A stretch of DNA of 64,000 nt from Chondromyces crocatus (GTDB lineage Bacteria > Myxococcota_A > Polyangia > Polyangiales > Polyangiaceae), in assembly GCF_001189295.1 (NCBI RefSeq), contig NZ_CP012159.1, forward strand, positions 8,478,501-8,542,500. The letters are read 5' to 3'. How positions within the stretch are numbered: the first letter of the stretch is position 1; the number at the start of each line of letters is the position of its first letter. Below are positions 55,863 to 64,000 of the stretch, piece by piece. A model generated the notes under the pieces. The model was not told the DNA's origin. It made no database searches and saw only the letters and a list, made by a program, of their open reading frames with translations. A program made the translations under genes and the position numbers.

Positions 55863-56732
55863 TCACTGGATGCAGAGAGGGTGGAGCTGTTCGAAATACT
55901 CGGGGATGAGCCGAGTTACGAGGGCAGGCTTCCCGAGACAGGTGTACTCACCGTCGCTCACGGTGCAATCGTCCTCGACGTCCAGCCTGACCTCGAGGCC
56001 ACAGCTGGCGTGTTGCGAGACGGCTCCGCAGGTCCTGTTCTTGAGGGTCCCCTCGAGGTACACCTGCGAGCAGCTGCTTCGGAGATCTCCTATCGGCCAT
56101 ACCTTGAAGATCAATCCACCCGCGGTGCTGACGGTCGCCGTCCAGAGAGCCTCGTGGAACGAGTAGTCCGACAGGTCGAACTCCTCGTCCTCGGCAGGCG
56201 CCACCATCTCCCCCGTGAGGGCGATCGGCACGACCATCCCGGCAGGATTCAGGTGCGCAAGCATGCACGCGAAGAGCGCTTCTTGCTGGCTGGCACTGAG
56301 ACCCTGGGTGGTCCATTGCGAGGTGCCGGCGAGGAGGCCTTCGCCCTCGTAGGCCTTCGGGCCGTACACACCGTCCACGTAGGAGACGACCTGCCCATCG
56401 AGGACGCTGCAGCGAACCGCATACTGGAGTGTCTTGTCTCCTCCCTCGGTGCTGACGAGCGCCTGCACACCGACGCTGGGAGCGTGGTTGGGCCCTGGAA
56501 GTCGCGACCCGGTGGCCGAGAGCAGCGAGGACTTGTTCGCGTGGAAGTAGGCCGTGCGTAGCCCGTTGTTTCCTCCGTTCCCGTTCTGACCGCCAGTCAT
56601 CGGCTGCTGGAACTGCTCGGTGGACAGGTCTCCAAACGCATCGACCATGTCCTCGCCAGTTCCCCCGGCACACCCCAGGTGTGGGAGCGACAGGGCGAGA
56701 ATCGTCAGCGGAATGATTCGGGGGGGGATCAT
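55863..56732 (-). CDS. lipoprotein, unrecognised
   Basis: 289 aa from the ATG at 56732 (GTG at 56735 adjoining). AAAGGAT lies upstream as ribosome binding site. Signal IIPLTILALSLPHLGCAGG with lipobox HLGC, an Asn/Gly-rich linker (GGQNGNGGNNG), then a domain with AVRCSVLDGQVVSYVDGVYGPKAYEG, QQEALFACMLAHLNPAGMVVPIALTG and Cys-rich end text (SSCSQVYLEGTLKNRTCG, QHASCGLEVRLDVEDDCTV, YTCLG, LHPLCIQ). Several disulfides are likely. No family recognised. It is convergent with the kinase gene and shares no promoter with it. Confidence 0.82.
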   Translation of the reverse strand: MIPPRIIPLTILALSLPHLGCAGGTGEDMVDAFGDLSTEQFQQPMTGGQNGNGGNNGLRTAYFHANKSSLLSATGSRLPGPNHAPSVGVQALVSTEGGDKTLQYAVRCSVLDGQVVSYVDGVYGPKAYEGEGLLAGTSQWTTQGLSASQQEALFACMLAHLNPAGMVVPIALTGEMVAPAEDEEFDLSDYSFHEALWTATVSTAGGLIFKVWPIGDLRSSCSQVYLEGTLKNRTCGAVSQHASCGLEVRLDVEDDCTVSDGEYTCLGKPALVTRLIPEYFEQLHPLCIQ

Positions 56733-56735
56733 CAC

Positions 56736-57600
56736 GTCATCCTTTCGGCATCACGGGAGAGCGCATCACTTCTCCCAGACAGAGCGCATCGCTTCTCACG
56801 GACGGAGCGCATCGCGTCCTCACGGACACGCGCCGGCCCATCGAGGCATCGGGTCCCGCTGCAGCCCTCATGCCAGGCCGCGGTCCATGACCTGCCAGGC
56901 TTCTTCATGAGGCCCCCACACCTCTCCATGCGCAATCCGACGCGCACCATGTCTCGTCGCCCGTGGAGTCGTGCAGCAGGTTGCGCGATGCGGCGTTTGC
57001 CCGCACCGCAGCCTCGTTCACGGTCCCCCCACCTTCCACCCGAGCATCGAGAGGCTCCTCGGTTCACCGGGAGTCAAAGCGACGCCATCGAGCCAGAAGC
57101 GCGGGATCCCTGGAGGCGAGAGGCACGAGTCGGGATTCAGGTCGGAAGGGCCGAGCCGACCGGGAACCCGCCCCCATCGAGGCCCCCGTCGCAGTCCGGA
57201 CCATGGGCGGAGCACCGCGTCACTCGCCTCGGCAAGGCAACTCGTCCCGCCTGTCCGGCGTACTTTGCTTCCCGATTGCCCAGCTCGGTTCACCCGAGCG
57301 CGCGGCCTTCCAGGTCCAGCTCGGCCCGCCCCTGGTCTCCGCGCCCGCACCCCCGCCTTTCCGCCCCTCGTTCCCCCTCTGCCTCGTTCCACCCCGCCTC
57401 ATTCCCCCTTCGCGCTCGCTCCCCTCCCCGTTCAGCCCCTTTCCACCGTCTCAGCCCTTCTCACCCCGGCAGAATCGAGCGCCACGCCCAGGTCCCAGAC
57501 TCAACCGTAGGTCAGTGGAAGTCTGGACGGCGTCAGGACAGTGCTCACTGGCTTTCATTGAATAAGTGCACGTCCACGGTTCGCGCTACACTTCTTATCG
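56736..57600. other. long non-coding region with repeats and a pyrimidine-rich tract
   Basis: 865 nt between divergent genes. It carries three 23-bp repeats (56759-56826) and a strongly C/T-rich plus-strand tract at about 57335-57470. Frames crossing it are Pro/Ser/Arg-rich, have no ribosome binding site, and look non-coding. It should contain both promoters; the last 60 nt before 57601 are less GC-rich, as expected for a promoter. Confidence 0.55.
56759..56826. repeat. three 23-bp imperfect direct repeats upstream of a lipoprotein gene
   Basis: gagcgcatc followed by (a/g)cttctcccagaca-like text, copies beginning at 56759, 56782 and 56805. They begin 27 nt upstream of the minus-strand start at 56732, so they lie where a promoter or operator would be. 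Confidence 0.6.
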
Positions 57601-58773
57601 ATGTCCCATTCCTCCAGACCCGCACCGTCGACCTCGTTGAGACCCGTCCCGTCGACCGCCAGCGTGCTCGAGGAGTCGAACACGCGGCCGCGCAAACGCC
57701 GCCTGCGCTTCGCCGTTGCGGGCGTCGCGCTGACGACCCTGCTCATCGGCGGCTTCATGATCCGACGAGTCGAGTCGTCCGAAGCGCCAGACCTCGCACG
57801 GGAGCAGCTCCCCACCACACCACCGCGCTTCGCCGAGCAGCTCGACGTGAGCGTCTTCCAGCGTGGCAACCTCCACACGCACTCCGCGCGAACGGACGGC
57901 GACAGCCCCGCGCAGCTCGTGGCGGCCTGGTATCGCAACCACGGCTACCAGTTCCTCGCGCTCACCGATCACAACAGCTTCATGGATGGTGCGCGACCTC
58001 CCGAGACCCAAGAGCACGACTTCGTGCTCATCCCTGGCGAAGAGATCACCATGATCGCCGCCAGCCAGCCCGTACACGTCAACGCTCTCTGCACGAAGGA
58101 GCGCATCGGTGGCGGCACCTTCCGCACGCCGGGCGCCGCGCTCTCCTGGGCCACGTCGAAGATCCTGGAGCAAGACGGCATCGCCCTCGTCAACCACCCC
58201 AACTTCCACTGGGCCCTCGAGCCGGAGCACATCGCCGAGGCCAAGGGCGCCCAGCTCCTCGAGATCTTCAGCGGCCACCCGCACGTGCGCAGCGACGGCG
58301 ACGCCACGCACACGTCCGCGGAGTCGAAGTGGGAGCACATGATCTCCTCCGGCCACGCCATGGCGGCCGTCGCCGTCGACGACATGCACGCGCTCAACCC
58401 CACCAGCAAGAACGTGCCCCAGGCAGGACCGGGCATCGCGTGGGTCGAGGTGTTCGCCGAGGAGACCTCGCAGGAGGCGATCTGCGCCGCGCTGAAGGCA
58501 GGTCAGCTCTACGCCTCCGCTGGACCGCGCATCAAGCGCCTCACCGTCTCGGGGGACGAGCTGTCGATCGAGCTCCCCTCCGCCGACATCAAGGTCGAGT
58601 TCCTCGATCGCTGGGGCCTGCTCCTCGCCATCGAGCCGCCCACGCCCACCGAGCAGGGGACGGCGTACCGCTCCACCTACCGCCTCCGCGGCCCGGAGCA
58701 CTACGTCCGCGCCCGCCTCACGGCACCGAATGGCACGCGCGCGTGGACCCAGCCTTACTGGGTCACCCGCTGA
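57601..58773 (+). CDS. PHP-domain metal-dependent hydrolase, membrane-anchored
   Basis: 390 aa. An Arg-rich N-terminus and one membrane segment (FAVAGVALTTLLIGGFMI, about 37-54) precede a PHP domain. Metal-binding motifs: FQRGNLHTHSARTDGDSP, LALTDHNSF, IPGEEIT, HVNALC, LVNHPNF, LLEIFSGH and AVAVDDMHA. PHP domains hydrolyse phosphoester bonds, as in histidinol phosphatase and DNA polymerase III, or nucleotide substrates. The C-terminal 90 residues form a beta-rich domain. The single TM puts the catalytic part outside the cytoplasm (inference). Substrate unknown. The membrane sulfatase-family gene follows in the same direction. Confidence 0.88.
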   Translation: MSHSSRPAPSTSLRPVPSTASVLEESNTRPRKRRLRFAVAGVALTTLLIGGFMIRRVESSEAPDLAREQLPTTPPRFAEQLDVSVFQRGNLHTHSARTDGDSPAQLVAAWYRNHGYQFLALTDHNSFMDGARPPETQEHDFVLIPGEEITMIAASQPVHVNALCTKERIGGGTFRTPGAALSWATSKILEQDGIALVNHPNFHWALEPEHIAEAKGAQLLEIFSGHPHVRSDGDATHTSAESKWEHMISSGHAMAAVAVDDMHALNPTSKNVPQAGPGIAWVEVFAEETSQEAICAALKAGQLYASAGPRIKRLTVSGDELSIELPSADIKVEFLDRWGLLLAIEPPTPTEQGTAYRSTYRLRGPEHYVRARLTAPNGTRAWTQPYWVTR

Positions 58774-58914
58774 CCCTGGCGAACGACCGAGCCCAGAACC
58801 GACCAGGGCATTTTTCCCTGATCCCCCCTCCCTGACGCCCATCCGACCCCTCATCGTCACCCTGGCGTCGACGTCGCTTGAACGACCAGCGGCCATTTCT
58901 TAAGTTGCTGCCGC

Positions 58915-61080
58915 GTGCCTCGGACGTCCCCTCACGCCGCCTGGCTCAACCTCCCGAGGCTCAGCCACCTCTTTTCCAGGAGCAGCCCTGCGCGTGACCG
59001 CGTCGCGCGGAGCGTCGTCGCCTGCATCGCCGTCGCCCTCTTCGCCATCGTGGCCGACAGCGCGGCGCGCCAGGACTTCGTGGGCATCGAGACCCCGCGC
59101 CACATCGCGGCCGCGGCTGGCCTCTACATCGCCGTCGGGGCCGCCCTGGGTCTCGTCGCCGCCGCGCTCGTCGCCCTCGTCCGCGTCGTCACCCGCCCCC
59201 TCATCCGGCGCCTCCCGCGCGCCCCCGAACTCGTCAAGGCCCTGACCTACGGCGCACTCGCCGCAGCCGCGTTCGCCAGCACCGCCTTCTGGACGTTCTC
59301 GGGCCGCGTCGCCCGCGGAGGACTGCTCGGCGCCGTCGGCCCCTACATCCTGATGGCCGGCGTCCTCGTCGCCGTCACCGCCGTCGCCCTCCTCCAGCAG
59401 CGCGCCATCCATGCGGCGAAGCACACACGCACCGGCGGCCTCCGGGTCGCCCTCCTGCTCGCCGTCGCTGGCGTCGCCCTCGTCCTCGTCGACCTCAACG
59501 TCCTCGTCGCCGTCTACAAGCGCCTCCACACCGTCCTCGAGCTGAGCGCCGCCGCGCTCCTCGCCTGCGCATGCGCCACGGGCTTGCTCCTCATCGCCCG
59601 CACCAACCGCGCCCGCACGGTGCTCCGCGGCATCGCAGCGCTCGCCACCCTCTGGGCGGTCTGCTTCACCCTCTCCCCTCGCCTCCGCGATTGGCACCAG
59701 AACACCCTGGCCCACACCGTCCGGAACCCGGTCTACATCGGCCGCGTCCTCCGCCGACTCCAGCTCGCCCAGGCAGCCCTCCGCGGCGAGGACCTCGGCG
59801 AGATGCGCGCCAACCGCCTCGAAGCTCTCCTCGACCAGTACGACCTCGACAAGCTCACCCGCGATTCCCGCTGGGATGCCGGCTGGAGCGAGACCCCCGC
59901 CGCACGCGCTGCCGCCGCGCAGACCCACGAGCACGCCGCGGACTTCAACGTCATCGTCTACTACGTCGACACCCTCCGCAGCGACGTCGCCTACGACGAC
60001 GACGTGATGCCCAACGTCTCGGCCTTCACCCGCCAGGCCATGAAGTTCGAGCGCGCCTATTCCACGGGCTCCGACACCCTCCGCGCCCTCCCCGCCATGC
60101 TCGGCGGCAGCTACGACGGCATCGCCCGGAGCCCTGGCAGCGTACTCGACGTCGCCAAGCGCAGGGGCATCGACACCGCCCTCTTCATCCCCGACTCGGC
60201 CGCCGATTTCATCGGCACCTACCTCCCCGAGTTCCGCTTCGACGAGACCCACCGCCAGACCGACCACGCCCAAGGTGGCGTCTGGGGCTACGGCGCCGAC
60301 CAGCCCACCGCCGGTCCCATCGTCGACCGCTTCCTCTCCTGGCTCGGCCAGCGCGGCTCCAAGCGCTTCTTCGCCTGGCTCTTCAACTTCGACGTCCACA
60401 ACTGGCGCGAACTCGATCGCACCTACGTCTACGGCTCCGCGGAGCGCTACCACGTCCCCGAGGAGGGCCCCTGGAACTGGCGCTACCGCGTCGTCGCCCG
60501 CAGCCTCGACGAGCAGTTCGGCAGGCTCCTCCGCGGCCTCGAAGACCTCGACCTCACCGACCGCACCATCATCCTCTTCGTCTCCGATCACGGGGAGGCC
60601 CTCGGCTACGGCGGCTTCTGGATCCACTCCACCTTCCTCTGGGAGCCCCTCCTCCGCGTCCCCCTCGCCCTGCGCATCCCTGGCGTCCCCCCCATGGTCG
60701 TCGACGAGAACACCTCCCTCATCGACGTCGCCCCCACCATGGCCCGCCTCCTCGACCCCGATCCCCCCATGAACGGCTACCACGGCCAGGATCTCCTCGG
60801 TTTCCTGGCGGATCAGCCCCCCCCGCGCCGCTTGCCCTTGCTCACCGCGGCCGTCTCCGACCAGCAGATCGCCCGCGTGGGGCTCATCGAAGGCCGCGAG
60901 AAGCTCGTCCTCCCCCTGGAGTGGGGCGCCCCCGAGCTCTACGACCTCAACGTCGCCGACCCGGACCAGGACGACCTCGCCGCCGCCCGCCCCCGCGACA
61001 CCCTGCGCCTCATGAGCATCTTGCTCCGCTCCCCCATGTTCCTCGCCGCCCAGGCCGAGCTGGAGCGCGCCGCGCAGTAA
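58915..61080 (+). CDS. membrane-anchored sulfatase/alkaline-phosphatase-superfamily protein
   Basis: 721 aa, GTG start at 58915 with weak ribosome binding site. About six membrane segments span residues 30-260, then a large periplasmic domain (about 325-680) of the sulfatase fold: IVYYVDTLRSDVAYD (metal Asp), FERAYSTGSDTLRALPAMLGG (Ser/Thr at the nucleophile position; no C/S-x-P-x-R), FFAWLFNFDVHNW, IILFVSDHGEALG (metal Asp-His), and LLRVPLALRIPGVPP. This resembles lipoteichoic-acid-synthase or phosphoethanolamine-transferase architecture more than a soluble formylglycine sulfatase. It probably modifies an envelope glycan or lipid (inference). It follows the PHP gene by 141 nt. Confidence 0.88.
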   Translation: MPRTSPHAAWLNLPRLSHLFSRSSPARDRVARSVVACIAVALFAIVADSAARQDFVGIETPRHIAAAAGLYIAVGAALGLVAAALVALVRVVTRPLIRRLPRAPELVKALTYGALAAAAFASTAFWTFSGRVARGGLLGAVGPYILMAGVLVAVTAVALLQQRAIHAAKHTRTGGLRVALLLAVAGVALVLVDLNVLVAVYKRLHTVLELSAAALLACACATGLLLIARTNRARTVLRGIAALATLWAVCFTLSPRLRDWHQNTLAHTVRNPVYIGRVLRRLQLAQAALRGEDLGEMRANRLEALLDQYDLDKLTRDSRWDAGWSETPAARAAAAQTHEHAADFNVIVYYVDTLRSDVAYDDDVMPNVSAFTRQAMKFERAYSTGSDTLRALPAMLGGSYDGIARSPGSVLDVAKRRGIDTALFIPDSAADFIGTYLPEFRFDETHRQTDHAQGGVWGYGADQPTAGPIVDRFLSWLGQRGSKRFFAWLFNFDVHNWRELDRTYVYGSAERYHVPEEGPWNWRYRVVARSLDEQFGRLLRGLEDLDLTDRTIILFVSDHGEALGYGGFWIHSTFLWEPLLRVPLALRIPGVPPMVVDENTSLIDVAPTMARLLDPDPPMNGYHGQDLLGFLADQPPPRRLPLLTAAVSDQQIARVGLIEGREKLVLPLEWGAPELYDLNVADPDQDDLAAARPRDTLRLMSILLRSPMFLAAQAELERAAQ

Positions 61081-61138
61081 CGCGACCTCCCCCCACGACA
61101 ACACGCCGCTTCCGACCTGACTGGGTTACCCTGGCCGT

Positions 61139-62164
61139 ATGGTGCGATGGTCAGAGGTCCAGAAGGCTGCCGACCAACTCGGCTTCTCGTCGCACGGAAA
61201 CAAGGCCTCGGGCCGCATCCAGGGCCGCCGCGTCTCCCTGGAACTCGACGGGTTCGATCACCACGCCCAGCTCTTCGTCCGTGGCTGGCTCTCGCCGCCC
61301 CTCGACCTGGGCCTCTCCCTGCTCCCCCGGGCCACCGCCCGACAGCAACAGGGCCGCTTAGCGTTCGACGAACTGGGACTCGACCGCGCGTTCCTCCTCG
61401 AAGGAGACGAACCGGCGCGCATCCGGTCGCTCCTCACCCCCCCCCTCCGCGAGCAGCTCCTCGCGCTGCACCGCGCCTCCTACGACCTCCGCCTCGACGA
61501 CAGCGGCTGCACCCTCTCCACCCGCCTCAGTGTCGGCATCGGCCCCGCCTGGATCATCGAAGCGGCCACCGCCACGGCGAAGACCATCCACCTCATCGAG
61601 TCCGCCCGCGAAACGCTCGAGCCGGCCGCGCCCCTCGCCCTCCATGCGCCCGGCCTCCGCACCCTCGCCGCCACCCACCACCTCACCTTCACCACCACAC
61701 CCTTGGCAGCCTCTCGCCGCGCCGACGGCCGGTGGACCGGCATCCGCTCGGCCCGCACCGATCGCGGCCGACATCATCTCATCGTCCGGATCAACCTCGA
61801 CCCCCGGCATGGCCTCTCCCCTGCCGCCCGCAAAGAGCCACGCCTCGACCCTCTCCGCTCCTTGCTCGGCGGATCCGCCCCCCGCATCGTCGATGATGCC
61901 TTCGCGCGGCGCTTCCACCTCACTTCCCCCCTCCAGGGGCGCAGCCTCATCGCCTCGTGCGACCCCTTCGTGCGCGAGGCCCTCCTCGCCGTCGACGATC
62001 GTGTGGGTACCGTGCTGCTCGACGATCACGGCATCCACGTCGAGCAGATCGAGCCCGCCATCCTCCCCGAGACGCTGACCTGGGCCTTCAACACCCTCCT
62101 CGACGTCCGCCAGCGCCTCGAGCGCAAGCCCCTCCACAGCGACGTCGACAGCTCCTACCACTGA
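61139..62164 (+). CDS. hypothetical protein
   Basis: 341 aa, no signal peptide, no family recognised. The text is a well-behaved soluble protein with two similar-looking halves: VSLELDGFDHHAQLFVRGWL, LLEGDEPARIRSLLTPPLREQLLAL early; FHLTSPLQGRSLIASCDPFVREALLAVDD, VGTVLLDDHGIHVEQIE late. The central part contains IEAATATAKTIHLIE and a His-rich stretch. It begins 58 nt after the sulfatase-like gene, same strand, and is followed by two hairpins. Cytoplasmic, function unknown. Confidence 0.78.
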   Translation: MVRWSEVQKAADQLGFSSHGNKASGRIQGRRVSLELDGFDHHAQLFVRGWLSPPLDLGLSLLPRATARQQQGRLAFDELGLDRAFLLEGDEPARIRSLLTPPLREQLLALHRASYDLRLDDSGCTLSTRLSVGIGPAWIIEAATATAKTIHLIESARETLEPAAPLALHAPGLRTLAATHHLTFTTTPLAASRRADGRWTGIRSARTDRGRHHLIVRINLDPRHGLSPAARKEPRLDPLRSLLGGSAPRIVDDAFARRFHLTSPLQGRSLIASCDPFVREALLAVDDRVGTVLLDDHGIHVEQIEPAILPETLTWAFNTLLDVRQRLERKPLHSDVDSSYH

Positions 62165-62194
62165 CCTCCGACCGCTCCTTGTCCATGCGCTCGG

Positions 62195-62217
62195 GGGGCG
62201 ATCCTGGCGATCGCCCC
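62195..62217. terminator. hairpin terminator after the hypothetical gene
   Basis: GGGGCGATC / GATCGCCCC, perfect 9-bp stem with a CTGGC loop, 30 nt beyond the stop at 62164. A weaker 6-bp hairpin (TGATCC/GGATCA, 62219-62233) follows at once. No T-run. Confidence 0.5.
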
Positions 62218-62233
62218 GTGATCCACCGGATCA

Positions 62234-62563
62234 TCCATCCACCTCACAGTGCGCCACCGTTTCTCCCCATCGCTCGCCTCATCGCTCGCCCCTCGCACTC
62301 CCATCGGGCCGCGAAATCAGGGCGCCCACCGGCCCTCCTCGGCCCTCGCGACAGGATCGGCGCGATCGCCCCCCCACCCGCGACCCCCCATCTCCTCACG
62401 GCACACCCCGTGCACAAGTGACCCTCGAACGGCGCTCCTCCGCAGCGGCATCCCCGGGCATGTCCCGGCGCTCCCCGCGCGGACCGCCCTCATCGCAGCG
62501 CGCCCTGTGCTCGCCGCGAGAGGACCCTCACCCGCCGCCACCACGCCCTCAAGGAGATCTCGC
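62234..62563. other. upstream region of the GH16 gene
   Basis: 330 nt beyond the terminator hairpins, C-rich on the plus strand. Nothing recognised apart from the ribosome binding site AAGGAG at 62551-62556. Confidence 0.45.
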
Positions 62564-63886
62564 ATGCCCCTTCGACACGGCACTCCCTTCCTCGTCCTCT
62601 CGCTCCTCGCGGCCTGCACGGCGCCCGTGGACCCGAACACCACCGACGAGGAGGTCGAGGTCGACGCCTTTGGCGTCACCTCCCCCAACATCACCAACGG
62701 CGACTACATCATCCGCGCGGTCCACAGCGGCAAGTGCCTCGACATCGCCGCCGCCAGCATCCAGAACGGCGCCGCCGTGCAGCAGTGGGACTGCAACGGC
62801 ACCCCGGCCCAGGTCTTCCGTGTCACCGCCGTCGGCGATGGCTACGTGCGCATCGTCAACCCCAACAGCGACAAGGCCCTCGACGTCACCGAGCTGAGCA
62901 CCGCCGACGGCGCCCGCATCCAGCAGTGGGGCTACGGCGGCGGCGCGAACCAGCAGTTCGAGGTCTTCGACGCGGGCGGCGGCCACTACGGCATCCGCGC
63001 CCGCCACAGTGGCAAGACCCTCGACGTCACCGAGGTCAGCACCGCGAGCGGCACGCCCATCCAGCAGTGGACCTGGTTCGGCGCGAACAACCAGCGCTGG
63101 CTCTTCGAGAAGATCGGCAGCAACCCCGGCAACCCCGGCAACTGGAACCTCGTCTTCGCCGACGAGTTCAACGGCGCGAATGGCTCCCCCGTCGACGCCT
63201 CCAAGTGGACCCACGAGATCGGCGGCGGCGGCTGGGGCAACGCCGAACTCCAGTACTACACGAACAGCACCAGCAACGCCCGGCAGGAGAACGGCAACCT
63301 CGTCATCACCGCCACGCCGCAGAACGCGAACCAGCACGGCTGCTGGTACGGCACCTGCCAGTACACCTCCGCCCGCCTCGTCTCCCGCGGCAAGTTCGAG
63401 ACCACGTACGGCCGCATCGAAGCCCGCATCCAGGTCCCGCGCGGACGGGGCCTCTGGCCTGCCTTCTGGATGCTCGGCAACGACATCGGCACCGTCGGCT
63501 GGCCGGCGTGCGGCGAGATCGACATCATGGAGAACATCGGCTCCGAGCCCAGCACCCTCCACGGCAGCCTGCACGGCCCGGGCTACTTCGGCGGCAATCC
63601 CCTCACCCGCAGCACCACCCTCCCGAATGGCGCCCCCCTCGCCGACGACTTCCACATCTACGCCGTGGAATGGGAGCCCAACACCGTTCGCTGGTACCTC
63701 GATGGCGCGCTCTACCAGACCCGCACCACCGCCGACGTCCCTGCGGGTGGCCGGTGGGTCTATGATCACAACTTCTTCATGATCCTCAACGTCGCCGTCG
63801 GCGGCACCTGGCCCGGCTCCCCCAACGCCTCGACGTCGTTCCCTCAGCAGATGCGCGTCGACTACGTGCGCGTCTACCACCGCTGA
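62564..63886 (+). CDS. RICIN-domain plus GH16 glycoside hydrolase lipoprotein
   Basis: 440 aa; AAGGAG sits seven bases before the ATG. Signal PFLVLSLLAACTAPV with lipobox LAAC. Residues about 45-185 form a ricin-type beta-trefoil with three QxW-like repeats (AVQQWDCNG, IQQWGYGGGANQQF, IQQWTWFGANNQRW), a carbohydrate-binding module. Residues about 195-440 are GH16: WNLVFADEFNGANGS, WGNAELQYYTN, RGLWPAFWMLG, and catalytic GEIDIMENIG (the ExDxxE nucleophile/acid pair), then AVEWEPNTVRWYLDG. GH16 cleaves beta-1,3 or mixed beta-glucans (laminarin, lichenan). It is anchored to the outer membrane, suiting polysaccharide or fungal-wall digestion. Confidence 0.95.
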   Translation: MPLRHGTPFLVLSLLAACTAPVDPNTTDEEVEVDAFGVTSPNITNGDYIIRAVHSGKCLDIAAASIQNGAAVQQWDCNGTPAQVFRVTAVGDGYVRIVNPNSDKALDVTELSTADGARIQQWGYGGGANQQFEVFDAGGGHYGIRARHSGKTLDVTEVSTASGTPIQQWTWFGANNQRWLFEKIGSNPGNPGNWNLVFADEFNGANGSPVDASKWTHEIGGGGWGNAELQYYTNSTSNARQENGNLVITATPQNANQHGCWYGTCQYTSARLVSRGKFETTYGRIEARIQVPRGRGLWPAFWMLGNDIGTVGWPACGEIDIMENIGSEPSTLHGSLHGPGYFGGNPLTRSTTLPNGAPLADDFHIYAVEWEPNTVRWYLDGALYQTRTTADVPAGGRWVYDHNFFMILNVAVGGTWPGSPNASTSFPQQMRVDYVRVYHR

Positions 63887-63893
63887 GCGCGCA

Positions 63894-63928
63894 GCACCGA
63901 GCGTCAACCCGGCGTTGACGCTCGGTGC
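63894..63928. terminator. strong hairpin after the GH16 gene
   Basis: Perfect 14-bp stem GCACCGAGCGTCAA / TTGACGCTCGGTGC with a 7-nt loop, starting seven bases after the stop at 63886. No T-run. Probable terminator. Confidence 0.65.
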
Positions 63929-64000
63929 ACGCCTGCGCTCCCATCGCGCAGGGCCACCGTCTCCGGCCCGCGTGACACCATGGACAGGATTCTTCGCCTC

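Overview
The window is GC-rich bacterial DNA that reads like a myxobacterial chromosome, most likely of the Polyangiales (Sorangium/Chondromyces type). The reasons are very high G+C, long antiparallel shadow frames over nearly every gene, a dozen or more secreted lipoproteins with Gly-rich or low-complexity linkers, a MYXO-CTERM-like sorting tail, a sigma-54 activator with an FHA domain fused as its sensor, and a Ser/Thr kinase with a long helical-repeat tail. Species assignment is inference. No phage, insertion sequence, rRNA or CRISPR array was seen.

Layout. 1-12.1 kb (minus strand): a MYXO-CTERM-tagged protein, a small lipoprotein, a small hypothetical, then three very large paralogous lipoproteins (about 1040-1100 aa) in overlapping order, each with Asp-box motifs. 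12.2-16.9 kb: nitrilase, two small Cys-containing lipoproteins, an M28 peptidase lipoprotein, a 42-bp tandem repeat array and a Uma2-family protein. 17.2-19.6 kb: a bacterial relative of the eukaryotic PARP cofactor HPF1, then a heptad-repeat small ORF. 19.6-28 kb: OPT-family transporter, a tandem pair of duplicated lipoproteins, a TonB-dependent receptor and a frameshifted gene. 28-29.2 kb: a seven-repeat beta-propeller lipoprotein.

29.4-38.6 kb (minus strand) is the metabolic core: glgX/treX, treY, treZ, a phospholipase-D-like protein and an endonuclease/exonuclease/phosphatase-family protein. The last four genes are joined by three ATGA stop/start overlaps. TreX debranches glycogen, TreY isomerises the reducing end and TreZ releases trehalose; the two phosphodiesterase-like genes travel with them for unknown reasons. 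38.7-46.7 kb: DUF5995-like protein, M1 aminopeptidase, CheR-type methyltransferase coupled to a Kam-family 16S rRNA A1408 methyltransferase (aminoglycoside-resistance type), a GNAT enzyme and a beta-helix lipoprotein. A tRNA-Arg(CCU) follows, with a Uma2 gene fragment and a lower-GC gene behind it.

47.6-56.7 kb: a CxxCH lipoprotein, a Cys-rich secreted peptide next to a thioredoxin-like membrane protein, then a possible signalling island. The island comprises a lipoprotein with a sigma-54 -24/-12 promoter and an upstream palindrome, an FHA/AAA+ sigma-54 activator with a closely related palindrome in front of it, and a translationally coupled Ser/Thr kinase. 57.6-63.9 kb: PHP-domain protein, membrane sulfatase-superfamily protein, a hypothetical, and a RICIN-GH16 lipoprotein ending in a strong hairpin.

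Most promising for a new system: (i) the FHA/sigma-54/kinase/lipoprotein island with three copies of one dyad; (ii) the bacterial HPF1-like protein; (iii) the Cys-rich peptide plus thioredoxin-like pair; (iv) the 42-bp repeat array.
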